Origin: Acidobacteriota bacterium
GTDB taxonomy: Bacteria; Acidobacteriota; Terriglobia; Acidiferrales; UBA7541
Direction of reading: 5' to 3'
DNA: 52,888 nt
Assembly: GCA_003225315.1 (NCBI GenBank)
Contig: QHZD01000038.1
Span: 1-52,888, forward strand
This document shows, piece by piece, positions 1 through 7,792 of this stretch. Every line of letters begins with the position of its first letter. Position 1 is the first letter of the stretch. The notes below the pieces were generated by a model that was not told the DNA's origin, searched no databases, and worked only from the letters and a program-made list of their open reading frames with translations. Both the position numbers and the translations under genes were made by a program.

Positions 1-67
1 TGATGGCCCGCAAAATCACTTCCTGTACTTTCATCGCCCGCTCCATGGCGACCCTGGTGTAAACCAT
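1..67 (-). CDS. ISNCY-type transposase, N-terminal 22 residues only (partial)
   Basis: Read on the minus strand from the ATG at 67-65, the first residues are MVYTRVAMERAMKVQEVILR, which I recognise as the typical start of ISNCY-family DDE transposases with an N-terminal helix-turn-helix. A GGAGG ribosome binding site lies at 80-76, 8-9 bases upstream of the start. The gene leaves the window at position 1, so catalytic residues cannot be seen. It is the only coding part of the insertion sequence visible here. Recognition rests on a short peptide, hence moderate confidence. Confidence 0.6.
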   Translation of the reverse strand, partial: MVYTRVAMERAMKVQEVILRAI

Positions 68-114
68 CCCGGCAACCTCCCGGAATGCGGTCTACACCCA
101 GCCGCCTCTCAAAA

Positions 115-158
115 GCGGACATTTCACATGCTAATCAAGCGGACATATCATGTGCTAA
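115..158. repeat. Two tandem 20-bp GCGGACAT motifs at the IS end
   Basis: Copies start at 115 and 139 (24-bp period). Both begin GCGGACAT and end GCTAA, with the middle differing (TTCACAT versus ATCATGT). They lie between the transposase start and the IS boundary and are probably transposase binding sites; that role is inference. Confidence 0.6.
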
Positions 159-183
159 CGACATTGTAGGGGTTTTTCTGTTG

Positions 184-474
184 ATGGTACCGACTTATTT
201 CATTACGATGTCCGGCCTGCGGTACGACACTCCTGGCTTGCAATTCTTCAATAGCCCCATTCTCATCCTCGGGACTTTGGCAATCGCATTCGCGCTGAAC
301 GCACGATCTATTCTTTCGCTGAAGCTCGAACGGGAGAAGCCGCCGGTACTAAGGATTGCTCTGTCGCTCCGGGTATGGAACCTCGTGGAAATCCTGATTG
401 CACTGTTTCTCTTAGGTGCGTTGCTCACATATGCGTTCGTAGAGAATTTTGAGCCACGCTTATCAGATATGTAA
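184..474 (+). CDS. Small membrane protein, probably 5'-truncated by the IS
   Basis: The frame gives 96 residues from the ATG at 184 with three hydrophobic stretches (about residues 1-9, 24-41 and 68-90) and a charged C-terminus. It resembles small three- or four-segment membrane proteins of unknown function in Acidobacteria (recalled similarity). The same frame is open upstream through hydrophobic codons (VGVFLL) right up to the IS end at 163, and there is no good ribosome binding site before 184. This suggests that the native N-terminus was removed by the insertion and that what remains may be non-functional. The downstream 475-598 stretch holds no gene I can support. Confidence 0.5.
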   Translation: MVPTYFITMSGLRYDTPGLQFFNSPILILGTLAIAFALNARSILSLKLEREKPPVLRIALSLRVWNLVEILIALFLLGALLTYAFVENFEPRLSDM

Positions 475-598
475 TGGGAGGGAACCACCGGATGCCATCG
501 CGGCAGTTCACGTGGTTATGAACAGAAACTGCCTCCCGGCAAAACAGTTTCTTCAGGAGCCGAAGTTCAGTCTGTGCCGCTCGCTACTGGATTGAACG

Positions 599-644
599 AA
601 AAACCCCGAACCGCAGCCAACTTTTGTTGGCCGGGCCCGGGGTT
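599..644 (-). terminator. Intrinsic terminator of the minus-strand lipoprotein gene
   Basis: AACCCCG (602-608) pairs with CGGGGTT (638-644), enclosing an inner perfect hairpin GCCAAC-TTTT-GTTGGC (616-631). On the minus strand the outer stem is followed by a run of five T (603-599). It lies 13 bases beyond the stop codon of the gene ending at 658. Confidence 0.7.
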
Positions 645-657
645 AGCAATTATCCGA

Positions 658-1221
658 TTATCCCTTGAGGGGGATGGTTGCCGGCTTGGCGAGCTTGAAC
701 GTCAACTTGCTCTTGGCAGCGAGCAGGGTTACGTCCTTGTTCGCCTTGGACTTGTCGGCGTTCTTGGCATGGGTTTTCGGTCCGGTGATTGAATTGGAGT
801 CCAGCGGGTAAGATTTCCCGTGGATGACCACCGAAGCGAGCGTCACCTTCAGTTCGTTCTTTCTGACCTTGACTATGCGACAGGTGACTTGGGTACCCTT
901 GGGAATCACCGTCTTTCCATCCACCTGGATCGGCTCGGTGAGGCTGGCGGCAAAGGTGTCACCGACCTTGTTCTTGTCGGTGGCTAGCGTTTGCCTGGCC
1001 GCCGCGCTGATCGCCGTGCCTTTCGGCAAGGTGATCATCGTTGCCGGCTCCGGTGCTTTGGCCACGACGGCAGGCTTTGCAGCCGCAGGTTTTGCTGCCG
1101 CGGGCTTCCGGGGAGCGCTAGCTGTTTCGTTAGTGGCCTTGTCCGAGCAGCCGGCTACGGCTAAAACGGCCGCCCCTGCCAAGACAAGCCAGAGGTTTCG
1201 ATGGGCTTGAGACTTGATCAC
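658..1221 (-). CDS. Secreted lipoprotein with Ala/Pro/Lys linker and small beta domain
   Basis: 187 residues from a GTG at 1221 preceded by GGAGG six bases upstream; the ATG further upstream (1281) lacks such a site. The N-terminus has a lipoprotein signal (LAVAGC lipobox). It is followed by a low-complexity PAAAKPAAAKPA linker and then a domain of the form PKGTAIS...DKNKVGDTFAASL...DGKTVIPKGTQV. That pattern is common in acidobacterial hypothetical envelope proteins and resembles the beta-rich fold of TrbI/VirB10-like pilus proteins, but I assign no function. The gene stands alone, is followed by an intrinsic terminator and is divergent from the region upstream of the sigma operon. The low-complexity linker explains the long spurious frame on the other strand. 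Confidence 0.75.
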   Translation of the reverse strand: MIKSQAHRNLWLVLAGAAVLAVAGCSDKATNETASAPRKPAAAKPAAAKPAVVAKAPEPATMITLPKGTAISAAARQTLATDKNKVGDTFAASLTEPIQVDGKTVIPKGTQVTCRIVKVRKNELKVTLASVVIHGKSYPLDSNSITGPKTHAKNADKSKANKDVTLLAAKSKLTFKLAKPATIPLKG

Positions 1222-1473
1222 TTCACACCTCCAAAGGGGCACCCTTAGGGTGAAAGGGATGAGGTGGCTGGTTGGACCCATTCCCCCGCTTAGAAATCAG
1301 CTGCGAATCGACGGGCACCCTGCTTTCGATAAATCATACAGAATTCGATGGTTGGAGTCTTTGGGCATTTGTGACAGGCGTTTCCTTCCCGGCACCGGTC
1401 ATTCGGTCAGTGGTCCATGTGATCTGTGGAAGACTGCCCTCGCCCGTGGCGTTTTGTGACCAAACGCAATGCC

Positions 1474-1701
1474 TGACCTCCCCCCCAGTTTCTTGTAAAT
1501 GTTGCATCTAAAGAACTTAGTGTTAATGTAAGTCGTTTAGAATCAACATTTGCGGGCACTCCTGCAAGTGTTGATTTTACAGGGAGTTACGTTGTAGCAA
1601 ATCCCCTTTCTCCTAAGGGTCTTCAAGGTGCCAAAACATTAGGCACAGAAACAGGAGCAGGCGGGCAGGGCGGAAATAACGCAGGTTTACCTACGAACTA
1701 G
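1474..1701 (+). pseudogene. AT-rich orphan reading frame without a start, probable gene remnant
   Basis: A frame is open from just after a TGA near 1473 to a TAG at 1699-1701, about 75 codons, with no plausible start codon. The peptide looks protein-like (for example SVNVSRLESTFAG and GAGGQGGNNAGLPTN), and its codons are clearly richer in A/T than those of neighbouring genes. A hairpin ATCAACA-T-TTGC (1542-1553) pairing with GCAA-G-TGTTGAT (1564-1575) lies inside it. I do not recognise the protein. It could be the C-terminal remnant of a transferred surface protein gene, or chance. The rest of the 1222-1837 gap shows nothing I can name. Confidence 0.3.
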
Positions 1702-1837
1702 GGTATCAGGACAGTAGAAGAAGTCAAGGAAATCATCGATGGCAGCCGGAAACTAAGGGTTTGCCGACACAAGCGTCCTTTGGCGGACATGCCTGACATT
1801 TGACCATTCCCTGTCGTCTATACCTCAGGAGGCAGCA

Positions 1838-2509
1838 ATGGGAACAATGGGACTTGCGCTGCCTTGGAAGGCTAGAATCTCTTCCGTGCCGCGCGAATGG
1901 GGGACGCGAGTGGAACCTTCCGAGCACTTTGTCGGCGGCCCCAACCTAGCCGCCGAGGGTGCGCAGAGCGAGGATGCCGCACTGGCTGCTGCCTGCCGGT
2001 CCGGCGACCTGCGCGCTTACGAACGTCTGTATGCGATACATGGCGCGCGCATGAAGAACCTGGCGCGGAATCTTCTTGGCAATCCCGTTGACGCTGAAGA
2101 CGCCGTGCAGGAGACGTTTTTGAAAATCCATCGCAGTATCGCCGGTTTTCGTGGGCAATCGAGTTTTGTCACCTGGACGTACCGGATCCTCATTAACACC
2201 TGCTACGACGCTCGGCGCAGCCGGTTGCGGAAGAAAGAAGTCGCGAACGAGGATTCCAAGGAGTCACCCGGAATTGAGCCGCGCGCGCCTGGAGCACACC
2301 CAACACTCCACATGGCGCTGGAGCGCGCACTGGCCGAGCTCACGCAACACCAGCGCGATGTTTTTCTGTTATACGAAGTCGAAGGCTTTCGTCATGCGGA
2401 GATTGCAGGGATGCTGGAGATGACGGAGACAGCTTCAAAGAACACGCTTTTTCAAGCGAAGAAAAGTCTTCGCCAAATGCTGGAACCGCCGCACGGCAGC
2501 GCAGCGTAG
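1838..2509 (+). CDS. ECF-type RNA polymerase sigma factor
   Basis: 223 residues. Region 2 lies at about residues 45-115 (DAEDAVQETFLKIHRSI and FVTWTYRILINTCYDARRSR). Region 4 is at about 150-205, with the helix-turn-helix around HAEIAGMLEMTETASKNTLF. The N-terminus is about 40 residues longer than usual, but AGGAGG at 1827-1832, five bases before the ATG, supports this start. It begins a three-gene operon with a zinc anti-sigma factor (15 bases on) and a DUF4097 protein, so it probably responds to an envelope signal. The promoter is not clear from the sequence. Confidence 0.92.
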   Translation: MGTMGLALPWKARISSVPREWGTRVEPSEHFVGGPNLAAEGAQSEDAALAAACRSGDLRAYERLYAIHGARMKNLARNLLGNPVDAEDAVQETFLKIHRSIAGFRGQSSFVTWTYRILINTCYDARRSRLRKKEVANEDSKESPGIEPRAPGAHPTLHMALERALAELTQHQRDVFLLYEVEGFRHAEIAGMLEMTETASKNTLFQAKKSLRQMLEPPHGSAA

Positions 2510-2524
2510 GCACGGTGAACCGCG

Positions 2525-3193
2525 ATGAATGTCACTTGTAACGATCGAGATAGGATTTTTGAGGACGGCACGTCCGCCGAATGGGCGGCACTTGAGGCAC
2601 ATGCCGCCTCCTGCCCGGTGTGTAAAGAAGAGGTTCGCGCCTGGAAGTCGTTGAGTGTCGCAGCGGAAGAGTTGCGCGATTCTTCGGATAGTCCTTCGTT
2701 TTGGCCACGGATCGAACGCGCGCTGGAGGAAGAAACGACGAAAAAAGCGCAACGTGCCGGGCTGCGCCGTTGGTTCTCGTTCTTACCTGAGATCTCGCTG
2801 GGATGGCAAACGGCTCTGGCGGGCGCGCTCGTTCTGATTCTGACGGTTTCAGGAGGCTGGATCTTACATCGCCAGCGCTTTGTTGAGCCAAATCCCGATG
2901 ACCAATCTCTCTTAAAAAGCAAAGCCCTCAAGGAAGTGGAAAGCGCGGAAACTGCCTACGAGCGGGCGATTGACAAGCTCGCCGCTGAGGCCAAGCCGCA
3001 ACTCGACAATCCCGCGACGCCACTGCTCGCAAATTACCGCGAGAAATTGCTAGTGCTGGATAGCGCCATCGCGGATCTGCGGGCACAAGCCGGATTGAAT
3101 CCCTCGAACGCGCAACTGCGCTATCAACTGCTGGCCATGTACCAGGAGAAGCAGCGCACGCTGGAAGAAGTCTTGGAGGCAAGACAACGATGA
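2525..3193 (+). CDS. Zinc-binding transmembrane anti-sigma factor
   Basis: 222 residues. The N-terminal cytoplasmic domain carries HAASCPVC at about residues 26-33, the H-x3-C-x2-C zinc motif of ZAS-type anti-sigma factors. One membrane segment follows at about 97-115 (LAGALVLILTVSGGWIL), then a periplasmic part with a coiled-coil look near the C-terminus (about 125-220, rich in E, K, L and A). It lies 15 bases after the sigma gene and overlaps the next gene by ATGA, as expected for a sigma/anti-sigma pair. It presumably holds the upstream sigma factor at the membrane; the releasing signal is unknown. Confidence 0.88.
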   Translation: MNVTCNDRDRIFEDGTSAEWAALEAHAASCPVCKEEVRAWKSLSVAAEELRDSSDSPSFWPRIERALEEETTKKAQRAGLRRWFSFLPEISLGWQTALAGALVLILTVSGGWILHRQRFVEPNPDDQSLLKSKALKEVESAETAYERAIDKLAAEAKPQLDNPATPLLANYREKLLVLDSAIADLRAQAGLNPSNAQLRYQLLAMYQEKQRTLEEVLEARQR

Positions 3194-4833
3194 ATCGCAC
3201 CCAGTCCATTTTTCGGAGAGGACTGTTGCGTCTCGCACCAGTTGCGGGCATGCTCTCCGTGCTCCTCGCGGGTGAGCCGATGTTTGGCGCAAATGCTCAG
3301 GAGCAGGTCACGAAAGATTTTCAGAAGAGCGTGACGCTGGGCGCCGGGCAGTCCGTGCGCGTCGAGCACAAGTTTGGCGAGGTCCGTCTCCACGGCGAGC
3401 CCGGCAGGGAGGTGAAAATCTCAGCGACGATTCGCGTGCAAGCCAGCACGCGCGACGAGGCGGAATCCTTCGCGCAAAAAATTCAGATTGATGTGCAGCA
3501 GACGGGAGAAGGCGTGCGCATCAAGACGAATTACCCTGAGGAAGAAAAGCATTTATTCATCCGCCTTGGCAAGAGTCCTTCTTACTCGGTCAACTACGAC
3601 ATCGCGATGCCCTCGGACGCTCCGCTGAACGTCCGCAACAGCTTCGGTAGCGTGGACGCCGGCCGCATTCACGGTGCAATGGACATTGAGAATAGCCATG
3701 GGTCGCTTATGGTCCGCGATACCGGCGGAGCCCGGCTGTACAACTCATTCGGGAGCATCGAGCTCGCGGGCGCCGCGGGAAATGTGACCATCAATGACAA
3801 CAACGGTTCGGTGCAGGCTGCCGACGTAAAGGGCACACTTGAAGTTCACAACCGGTTTGGAAGCATCACCACGCGGAACATTCAAGGCGCGGCGACCGTC
3901 AACGGAGGCAACGGGACGGTTTCGTTGATTGAAGCCGCCTCGGCGAGCATCACGACTTCTTTCGGAAGTGTGGAGGCGCGCAACATTCGCGGCGACCTCC
4001 TGGTCCGCGACAACAATGGCAACGTCGAATTCTCCAATATTGGCGGTTCCGCAGACATCACCAACAGTTTTGGCAACGTCACTTTTTCCGACGTGCGCGG
4101 CCGCGTGAATTGCGTCACCAACAACGCACGGGTTAACGGGAGGTCGGCTCTGGGCGCTTCCGTGACGATTCGCGATTCCTTCGGCAACATCGAGCTGGAC
4201 ACCATCAGCGGAGCGCTTGACGCGGAAACCTCCAACGGCAAAGTGCTAGTGCGCGATGCGCGTGGGAGTGTGACGCTTAAGTCTTCTTTTGGCGCTATCG
4301 AGGCTTCCAATATCCCAAAAGGAATTCGCGCGGTTACGGGTAACGGCGGAATTACACTCACCGACATTGGCGGAGACGCATTTGCGAAGACGAGTTTCGG
4401 CAGTGTGCTGGCCGAAGGCATTAATGGGAGCCTAACAGCGGAAAACAGCAATGGTTCCGTGACCGCACGAAACGTTAAAGGTGAAGTCAGAGTGAACACT
4501 TCATTCGCCGGCGTTACGCTGGACACTGTGGGGGGGCGAATTACCGTGGACAATCAGAACGGAGCAATTTCTGTGACGACCATGCGACCGGCCAGCGGTT
4601 GCCGGGACATTTCGCTCAAGACGTCGTTCTCATCCATCCGCGTGCGCATTCCAGAAGGCTTGGGCTACAACCTCACGGCCAGGACGTCTTTCGGCCGGAT
4701 TTCCTCGGAGTTGCCAGTCACTTCAACGGGCAGCATCGGCGGCGATACGATGAACGGCACGATCGGCCCGGGCGGCTGCCAGCTTCAGCTTACAGATTCG
4801 AACGGAAGCATTGAAATCGCCAAGGCCCCTTGA
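3190..4833 (+). CDS. Secreted DUF4097-type beta-repeat protein
   Basis: 547 residues with a signal peptide (about residues 1-36, cleavage near GANAQEQ). The rest is a long series of about 20-residue beta repeats in which the turn alternates between NSFGS-like and NSNGS/NDNNGS-like motifs. This suggests a right-handed beta-solenoid of the DUF4097 (adhesin-like) type. It overlaps the anti-sigma gene by ATGA at 3190-3193, so it is translationally coupled and likely the effector or sensor partner of that sigma system in the periplasm or at the surface. It is longer than many DUF4097 proteins. A large frame on the opposite strand is a shadow of the repeats. Confidence 0.8.
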   Translation: MNRTQSIFRRGLLRLAPVAGMLSVLLAGEPMFGANAQEQVTKDFQKSVTLGAGQSVRVEHKFGEVRLHGEPGREVKISATIRVQASTRDEAESFAQKIQIDVQQTGEGVRIKTNYPEEEKHLFIRLGKSPSYSVNYDIAMPSDAPLNVRNSFGSVDAGRIHGAMDIENSHGSLMVRDTGGARLYNSFGSIELAGAAGNVTINDNNGSVQAADVKGTLEVHNRFGSITTRNIQGAATVNGGNGTVSLIEAASASITTSFGSVEARNIRGDLLVRDNNGNVEFSNIGGSADITNSFGNVTFSDVRGRVNCVTNNARVNGRSALGASVTIRDSFGNIELDTISGALDAETSNGKVLVRDARGSVTLKSSFGAIEASNIPKGIRAVTGNGGITLTDIGGDAFAKTSFGSVLAEGINGSLTAENSNGSVTARNVKGEVRVNTSFAGVTLDTVGGRITVDNQNGAISVTTMRPASGCRDISLKTSFSSIRVRIPEGLGYNLTARTSFGRISSELPVTSTGSIGGDTMNGTIGPGGCQLQLTDSNGSIEIAKAP

Positions 4834-4845
4834 TGGTATGCCGCA

Positions 4846-5319
4846 TCATTTGGCGGCTCGTCGCGCGCGATCCATAGCGAACGCTTTCCTCAGGACGCGG
4901 GTTGCGGTTTCGGTGAGGTGAAATTTGGCGAGTTCCTCTTCACGCGCGAACGCGACATCGGTGACATCGCTGCCCGCGCGGGGCTCGCCGCCGAGCCGTT
5001 CGCAAAGATAATCAACGATAACGAAGTGGAATCGCGGTTTTCGTTTCGCCTCCGCGCCAGTTGCGCCATCCTCGGGGAAAATTCGGTCGAACACCTCGAT
5101 CAGGTCGAGGACGCGAACCTCGATTCCAGTTTCTTCCAGCAATTCACGAACGACGCCTTCTTGCAGACTTTCGCCTAGCTCCAAAGTTCCGCCAGGAATA
5201 GACCATTCGCCAAGCAGCGGTTCGCTGCCACGTCGAATCAGGAGCGTGCGGCCCTGGTCGATGACCACGCCCCCGATACCAACCACTGGCCGTTCGGGGT
5301 ATTCTCTGGAAGAGGCCAT
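4846..5319 (-). CDS. Nudix hydrolase
   Basis: 157 residues from the ATG at 5319, preceded by GGAAGGA eight bases upstream; an upstream extension to 5427 would run into the divergent promoter. The full Nudix box G-x5-E-x7-RE-x2-EE-x-G is present at about residues 44-66 (GGTLELGE ... RELLEETGI). This Mg-dependent motif hydrolyses a nucleoside diphosphate linked to another group. The short length and the IPGG-T-LE context resemble ADP-ribose or NADH pyrophosphatase-like housekeeping enzymes; the substrate cannot be told. It is convergent with the DUF4097 gene and divergent from the LysW-like gene. Confidence 0.88.
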   Translation of the reverse strand: MASSREYPERPVVGIGGVVIDQGRTLLIRRGSEPLLGEWSIPGGTLELGESLQEGVVRELLEETGIEVRVLDLIEVFDRIFPEDGATGAEAKRKPRFHFVIVDYLCERLGGEPRAGSDVTDVAFAREEELAKFHLTETATRVLRKAFAMDRARRAAK

Positions 5320-5400
5320 TCGGGTGATCCTTCCACTTGCGGAGTGGTGATGCTCAAAGCAGTGCTGCCACGTACGGGAGTTGACTTCATACCCGCGGTA

Positions 5401-5445
5401 TATAATACGCTGCACAGTGGCGGGCACGGTCCTCGTACCGCCACT
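5401..5445 (+). promoter_or_regulatory. -10 box and leader stem-loop of the LysW-like gene
   Basis: TATAAT at 5401-5406 is a perfect -10 box. TTGACT at 5381-5386 is close to it (14-base spacing, shorter than ideal). The leader then contains AGTGGCGG (5416-5423) pairing perfectly with CCGCCACT (5438-5445), with an inner ACG/CGT pair. A GGAGGGTGG site follows at 5462-5470. The stem-loop is strong, but no ligand or attenuation role is evident. Confidence 0.45.
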
Positions 5446-5474
5446 TTACAAACGACTTTACGGAGGGTGGAGCC

Positions 5475-5720
5475 GTGATCCGTTGCCCTGAATGTTCCGC
5501 CGAGATCGATGTGGACGAAGACGAAGTCGAAGAAGGCGAGATTCTGAGCTGCCCTGAATGCGAATCCGAGCTCGAGGTTTCGCAGACGCATCCCGTCCAC
5601 CTGAATCTCATCTCCGACGACCTGGACGAAGAGGACGATGAAGAGGAAGAGGATAAGACCGGGGAAAATGGCGACCTGATCGACGATGACGAGGAAGATG
5701 AAGAAGAGGACGAGGAGTAA
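5475..5720 (+). CDS. LysW-like acidic zinc-ribbon protein
   Basis: 81 residues from a GTG at 5475 with a strong GGAGG just upstream. Four cysteines (C4, C7, C26, C29, in two CPEC knuckles) form a zinc ribbon with the spacing and acidic character of LysW, the amino-group carrier of alpha-aminoadipate lysine biosynthesis. The C-terminal half is an extreme Asp/Glu tract that ends EDEE. True LysW ends in EDWGE, whose terminal Glu carries the substrate, and no lysX, argB or argC partners are in the window. A carrier role is therefore doubtful, and a general acidic zinc-ribbon protein is as likely. Confidence 0.7.
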   Translation: MIRCPECSAEIDVDEDEVEEGEILSCPECESELEVSQTHPVHLNLISDDLDEEDDEEEEDKTGENGDLIDDDEEDEEEDEE

Positions 5721-5790
5721 GTGCAAGACTCATGCCGTCTGGCATCCTACCGTGTCCGTGCTGCCATCTAACTTTGTAAGGAGCAACAGA

Positions 5791-6246
5791 ATGCAGCGCC
5801 CGCAGTGGATTTCGATTCTCTGCACGGCAGCGCTTGTCGCTTCCTTCAGCGTAGCGTTTGGGAAGGCTCAGGAACCCGCCTCACCGCCGCCTGGTTCTGC
5901 AACCACTCCGCAGGCTCCCACGTCCTTAACCGGCAAGCCAGTCAAGCAAAGATACAGCCACGCAAATGACTTCCTGATTCGCGGAACCGTGTTTACGGAG
6001 AAGGCGCTTTCTTTTCCGGGCGTGGAACTTCGCATCCGGCGGGCCGGAGAAAAGAAATTCCGGTGGGAAAGTTACACGAACTCCCGTGGGGAATTTGCAG
6101 TCCGCGTGCCTCAGGGCTCAGACTATGAGATGGTAGTCCGCGCAAAGGGTTACTCAGAACAGACGCGCGCTATTGATGCAAAAACCGGCGGAAACGAGCA
6201 AAACATAGTGTTCCGTATGCAGCCAACTGCGGGAGGCAAAGGATGA
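5791..6246 (+). CDS. Secreted carboxypeptidase-regulatory-like domain protein
   Basis: 151 residues. The start at 5791 is chosen because AAGGAG lies seven bases upstream and a signal peptide begins there (MQRPQWISILCTAALVAS...AFGKAQ). After a Pro/Thr-rich linker, a single CarboxypepD_reg-like beta-sandwich covers about residues 55-150 (FLIRGTVFTEKALSFPGVELRIRR... with GEFAVRVP and YEMVVRAKGY). Such domains bind or present surface components and are abundant in Acidobacteria. It overlaps the next gene by ATGA, and that gene has the same domain, so the two probably act together; the role is unknown. Confidence 0.7.
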   Translation: MQRPQWISILCTAALVASFSVAFGKAQEPASPPPGSATTPQAPTSLTGKPVKQRYSHANDFLIRGTVFTEKALSFPGVELRIRRAGEKKFRWESYTNSRGEFAVRVPQGSDYEMVVRAKGYSEQTRAIDAKTGGNEQNIVFRMQPTAGGKG

Positions 6247-6605
6247 ATGTGCAGCGACGCATCTGTGGTCTGGCACTGATTCTCGCAGTGTTTGCGGGCG
6301 TTGGGGTTGCTCAGGACAAGAAGCGCGAAGCTCAGCTCCGCACGGTCCGCGGCGTGGTGTCTGACAAGTCCGATAGCCCTCTTTCCGGCAGTGTTGTTTT
6401 TCTCAAAAACGTGCGCACTAATTCCGTCCGCAGCAGTTACACGGATGACACCGGCAGCTACCGGTTCAGCGGACTGGACCCGAATGCGGATTACGAACTG
6501 CACGCGGAAAAAGAGGGCGCCAAGTCGCCTACACGCACGGTCTCCAGCTTCGACAGTCGCAAGGACATCGTCCTGAATTTGAAAATCGACAAGAAAAAGA
6601 GCTGA
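6243..6605 (+). CDS. Secreted carboxypeptidase-regulatory-like domain protein
   Basis: 120 residues with a signal peptide (about 1-23, cleavage after GVGVAQ). A single CarboxypepD_reg domain follows: VRGVVSDKSDSPLSGSVVFLK, then TDDTGSYRFSGLDPNADYELHAEKEG. It is translationally coupled to the preceding gene (ATGA at 6243-6246), and the two look like an ancient tandem duplication of one domain. It probably encodes a small periplasmic or outer-surface protein; no enzymatic residues are present. The 6606-6826 stretch that follows holds no supported gene. Confidence 0.72.
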   Translation: MNVQRRICGLALILAVFAGVGVAQDKKREAQLRTVRGVVSDKSDSPLSGSVVFLKNVRTNSVRSSYTDDTGSYRFSGLDPNADYELHAEKEGAKSPTRTVSSFDSRKDIVLNLKIDKKKS

Positions 6606-6826
6606 ATTCACTTTCTTCCCGCCAGTCAGCTATGCCAGCGAGCGTGCTGAAGTGTGTGCGCTCAGCTTAAGCTATGAGTCACGCTTGCCGCAACCTTTCC
6701 CGTGGCGATATTCGAGTAAAACCATTTCTTCGCGCAGTGAATCTAAGTGAGAACCTGGCGCTGTGGAACGTCGTCATCCCTTTGTTGCGGGAATAGCAAA
6801 CCCTCTGGGAGACAATTGGTGATGTC

Positions 6827-7627
6827 ATGATCAGACAAATTGGGGTGCAGCGCCAAATCGTGTTTTTGCTCCTAGTTGGATTATTGAGCGCCGCCATGCC
6901 TGCGTTGGCACAGCAGGAAGAGACTCAACAGCCCACCCCGGTCCCGTCTGATCCGCAAACAGCAAATGAGAAAGATGGGAAGGAATACAGACCCGGAGAG
7001 ACAATCGGGAAGAGTAAACTGGAAAGAGAAACAGGAACGATTAACGATCGCATCTTCGAGGTTCTGCCTAACTACGGCACCGTCGAAAATGCCATCAACC
7101 TTCCTCCTCTCACCACGGGACAGAAATTCAGATTGGCTACCGCTGGCGTATTCGATTGGGGGGCGTATCCGTTCAACGGCATCCTTGCTGGAGTAGAACA
7201 AGCGAGAAATGATCCCAAGGCTTGGGGACAGGGGTGGGACGCCTTTGGAAAACGTTACGGCGCATCGTTTGCCGACAACAGTATCGGCACCTATATGACG
7301 ACAGCGATCTTCCCGAGCTTGCTCCATGAAGATCCGAGGTACTACCAGATGGGAAATGGGAGTTTCGCTCGTCGGGCCTACCATGCCGTCAACCGGCTCT
7401 TTGTCAGCCGAACGGATTCAGGGCACGATCACTTCAACTACTCGGAATCGATTGGCAATGCCGTGGCCGCCGCCATGTCAAATGTGTACCACGTACCGGA
7501 GGATCGGACGGCTTCGCGCAATGCGTCCACTTTTGGTTTTCTGATTCTGTATGACGGAATGAACAACGAACTGAAGGAATTCTGGCCGGATATTCGCCGC
7601 AAGGTGTTTCATAAGAACATGCCGTAG
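6827..7627 (+). CDS. Secreted acidobacterial protein of unknown function
   Basis: 266 residues with a signal peptide (hydrophobic LLLVGLLSAAMPALAQ at about 12-29). The mature part has a charged linker and then a conserved-looking domain with LPNYGTVENA, GWDAFGKRYGASFADN, HEDPRYYQMG and a His/Asp-rich HDHFNYSESIGNAVA. I recall similar hypothetical proteins in Acidobacteria, often near receptors of the type that follows, but no function. The ribosome binding site is weak (GGGAG about 14 bases upstream). It precedes the Oar-like receptor gene by 165 bases. Confidence 0.65.
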   Translation: MIRQIGVQRQIVFLLLVGLLSAAMPALAQQEETQQPTPVPSDPQTANEKDGKEYRPGETIGKSKLERETGTINDRIFEVLPNYGTVENAINLPPLTTGQKFRLATAGVFDWGAYPFNGILAGVEQARNDPKAWGQGWDAFGKRYGASFADNSIGTYMTTAIFPSLLHEDPRYYQMGNGSFARRAYHAVNRLFVSRTDSGHDHFNYSESIGNAVAAAMSNVYHVPEDRTASRNASTFGFLILYDGMNNELKEFWPDIRRKVFHKNMP

Positions 7628-7792
7628 TTCAGCCTGACCTACTGCTGGCAAGGGCTCCTGTGCGGTATTGGCGCACCAGTGGGTAATTTGGATACGCCTG
7701 TAAAAATGTCACGCAACTGCCAGGGGGCATAGGGCGTCGAATCATCAGTCTGGGGTGGGAGTTTCATCTTTGGAGTTTTGACTGCAAACACA

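Larger units (their letters stand above)
1..163 (-). mobile_element. End of an insertion sequence (ISNCY-type), cut by the window edge
   Basis: The segment holds the 5' end of a transposase gene on the minus strand and, outside it, two tandem copies of a GCGGACAT-containing motif ending in TGCTAACGACA near position 163. Such GCGGACAT repeats followed by GCTAA are a familiar terminal structure of this kind of element (recalled family knowledge, not a search). Unrelated chromosomal sequence begins at about 164. The exact IS boundary is inferred from where the repeat stops; a target-site duplication cannot be checked because the other end is outside the window. Confidence 0.6.

Noticed and set aside
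1474-1701. Integron attC site
   Set aside because: The hairpin is suggestive, but no paired RYYYAAC/GTTRRRY ends or integron integrase are seen.
3882-4553. Minus-strand frame of 223 codons opposite the DUF4097 gene
   Set aside because: A mirror of the repeats; rich in Ser/Leu/Pro with no start signal.
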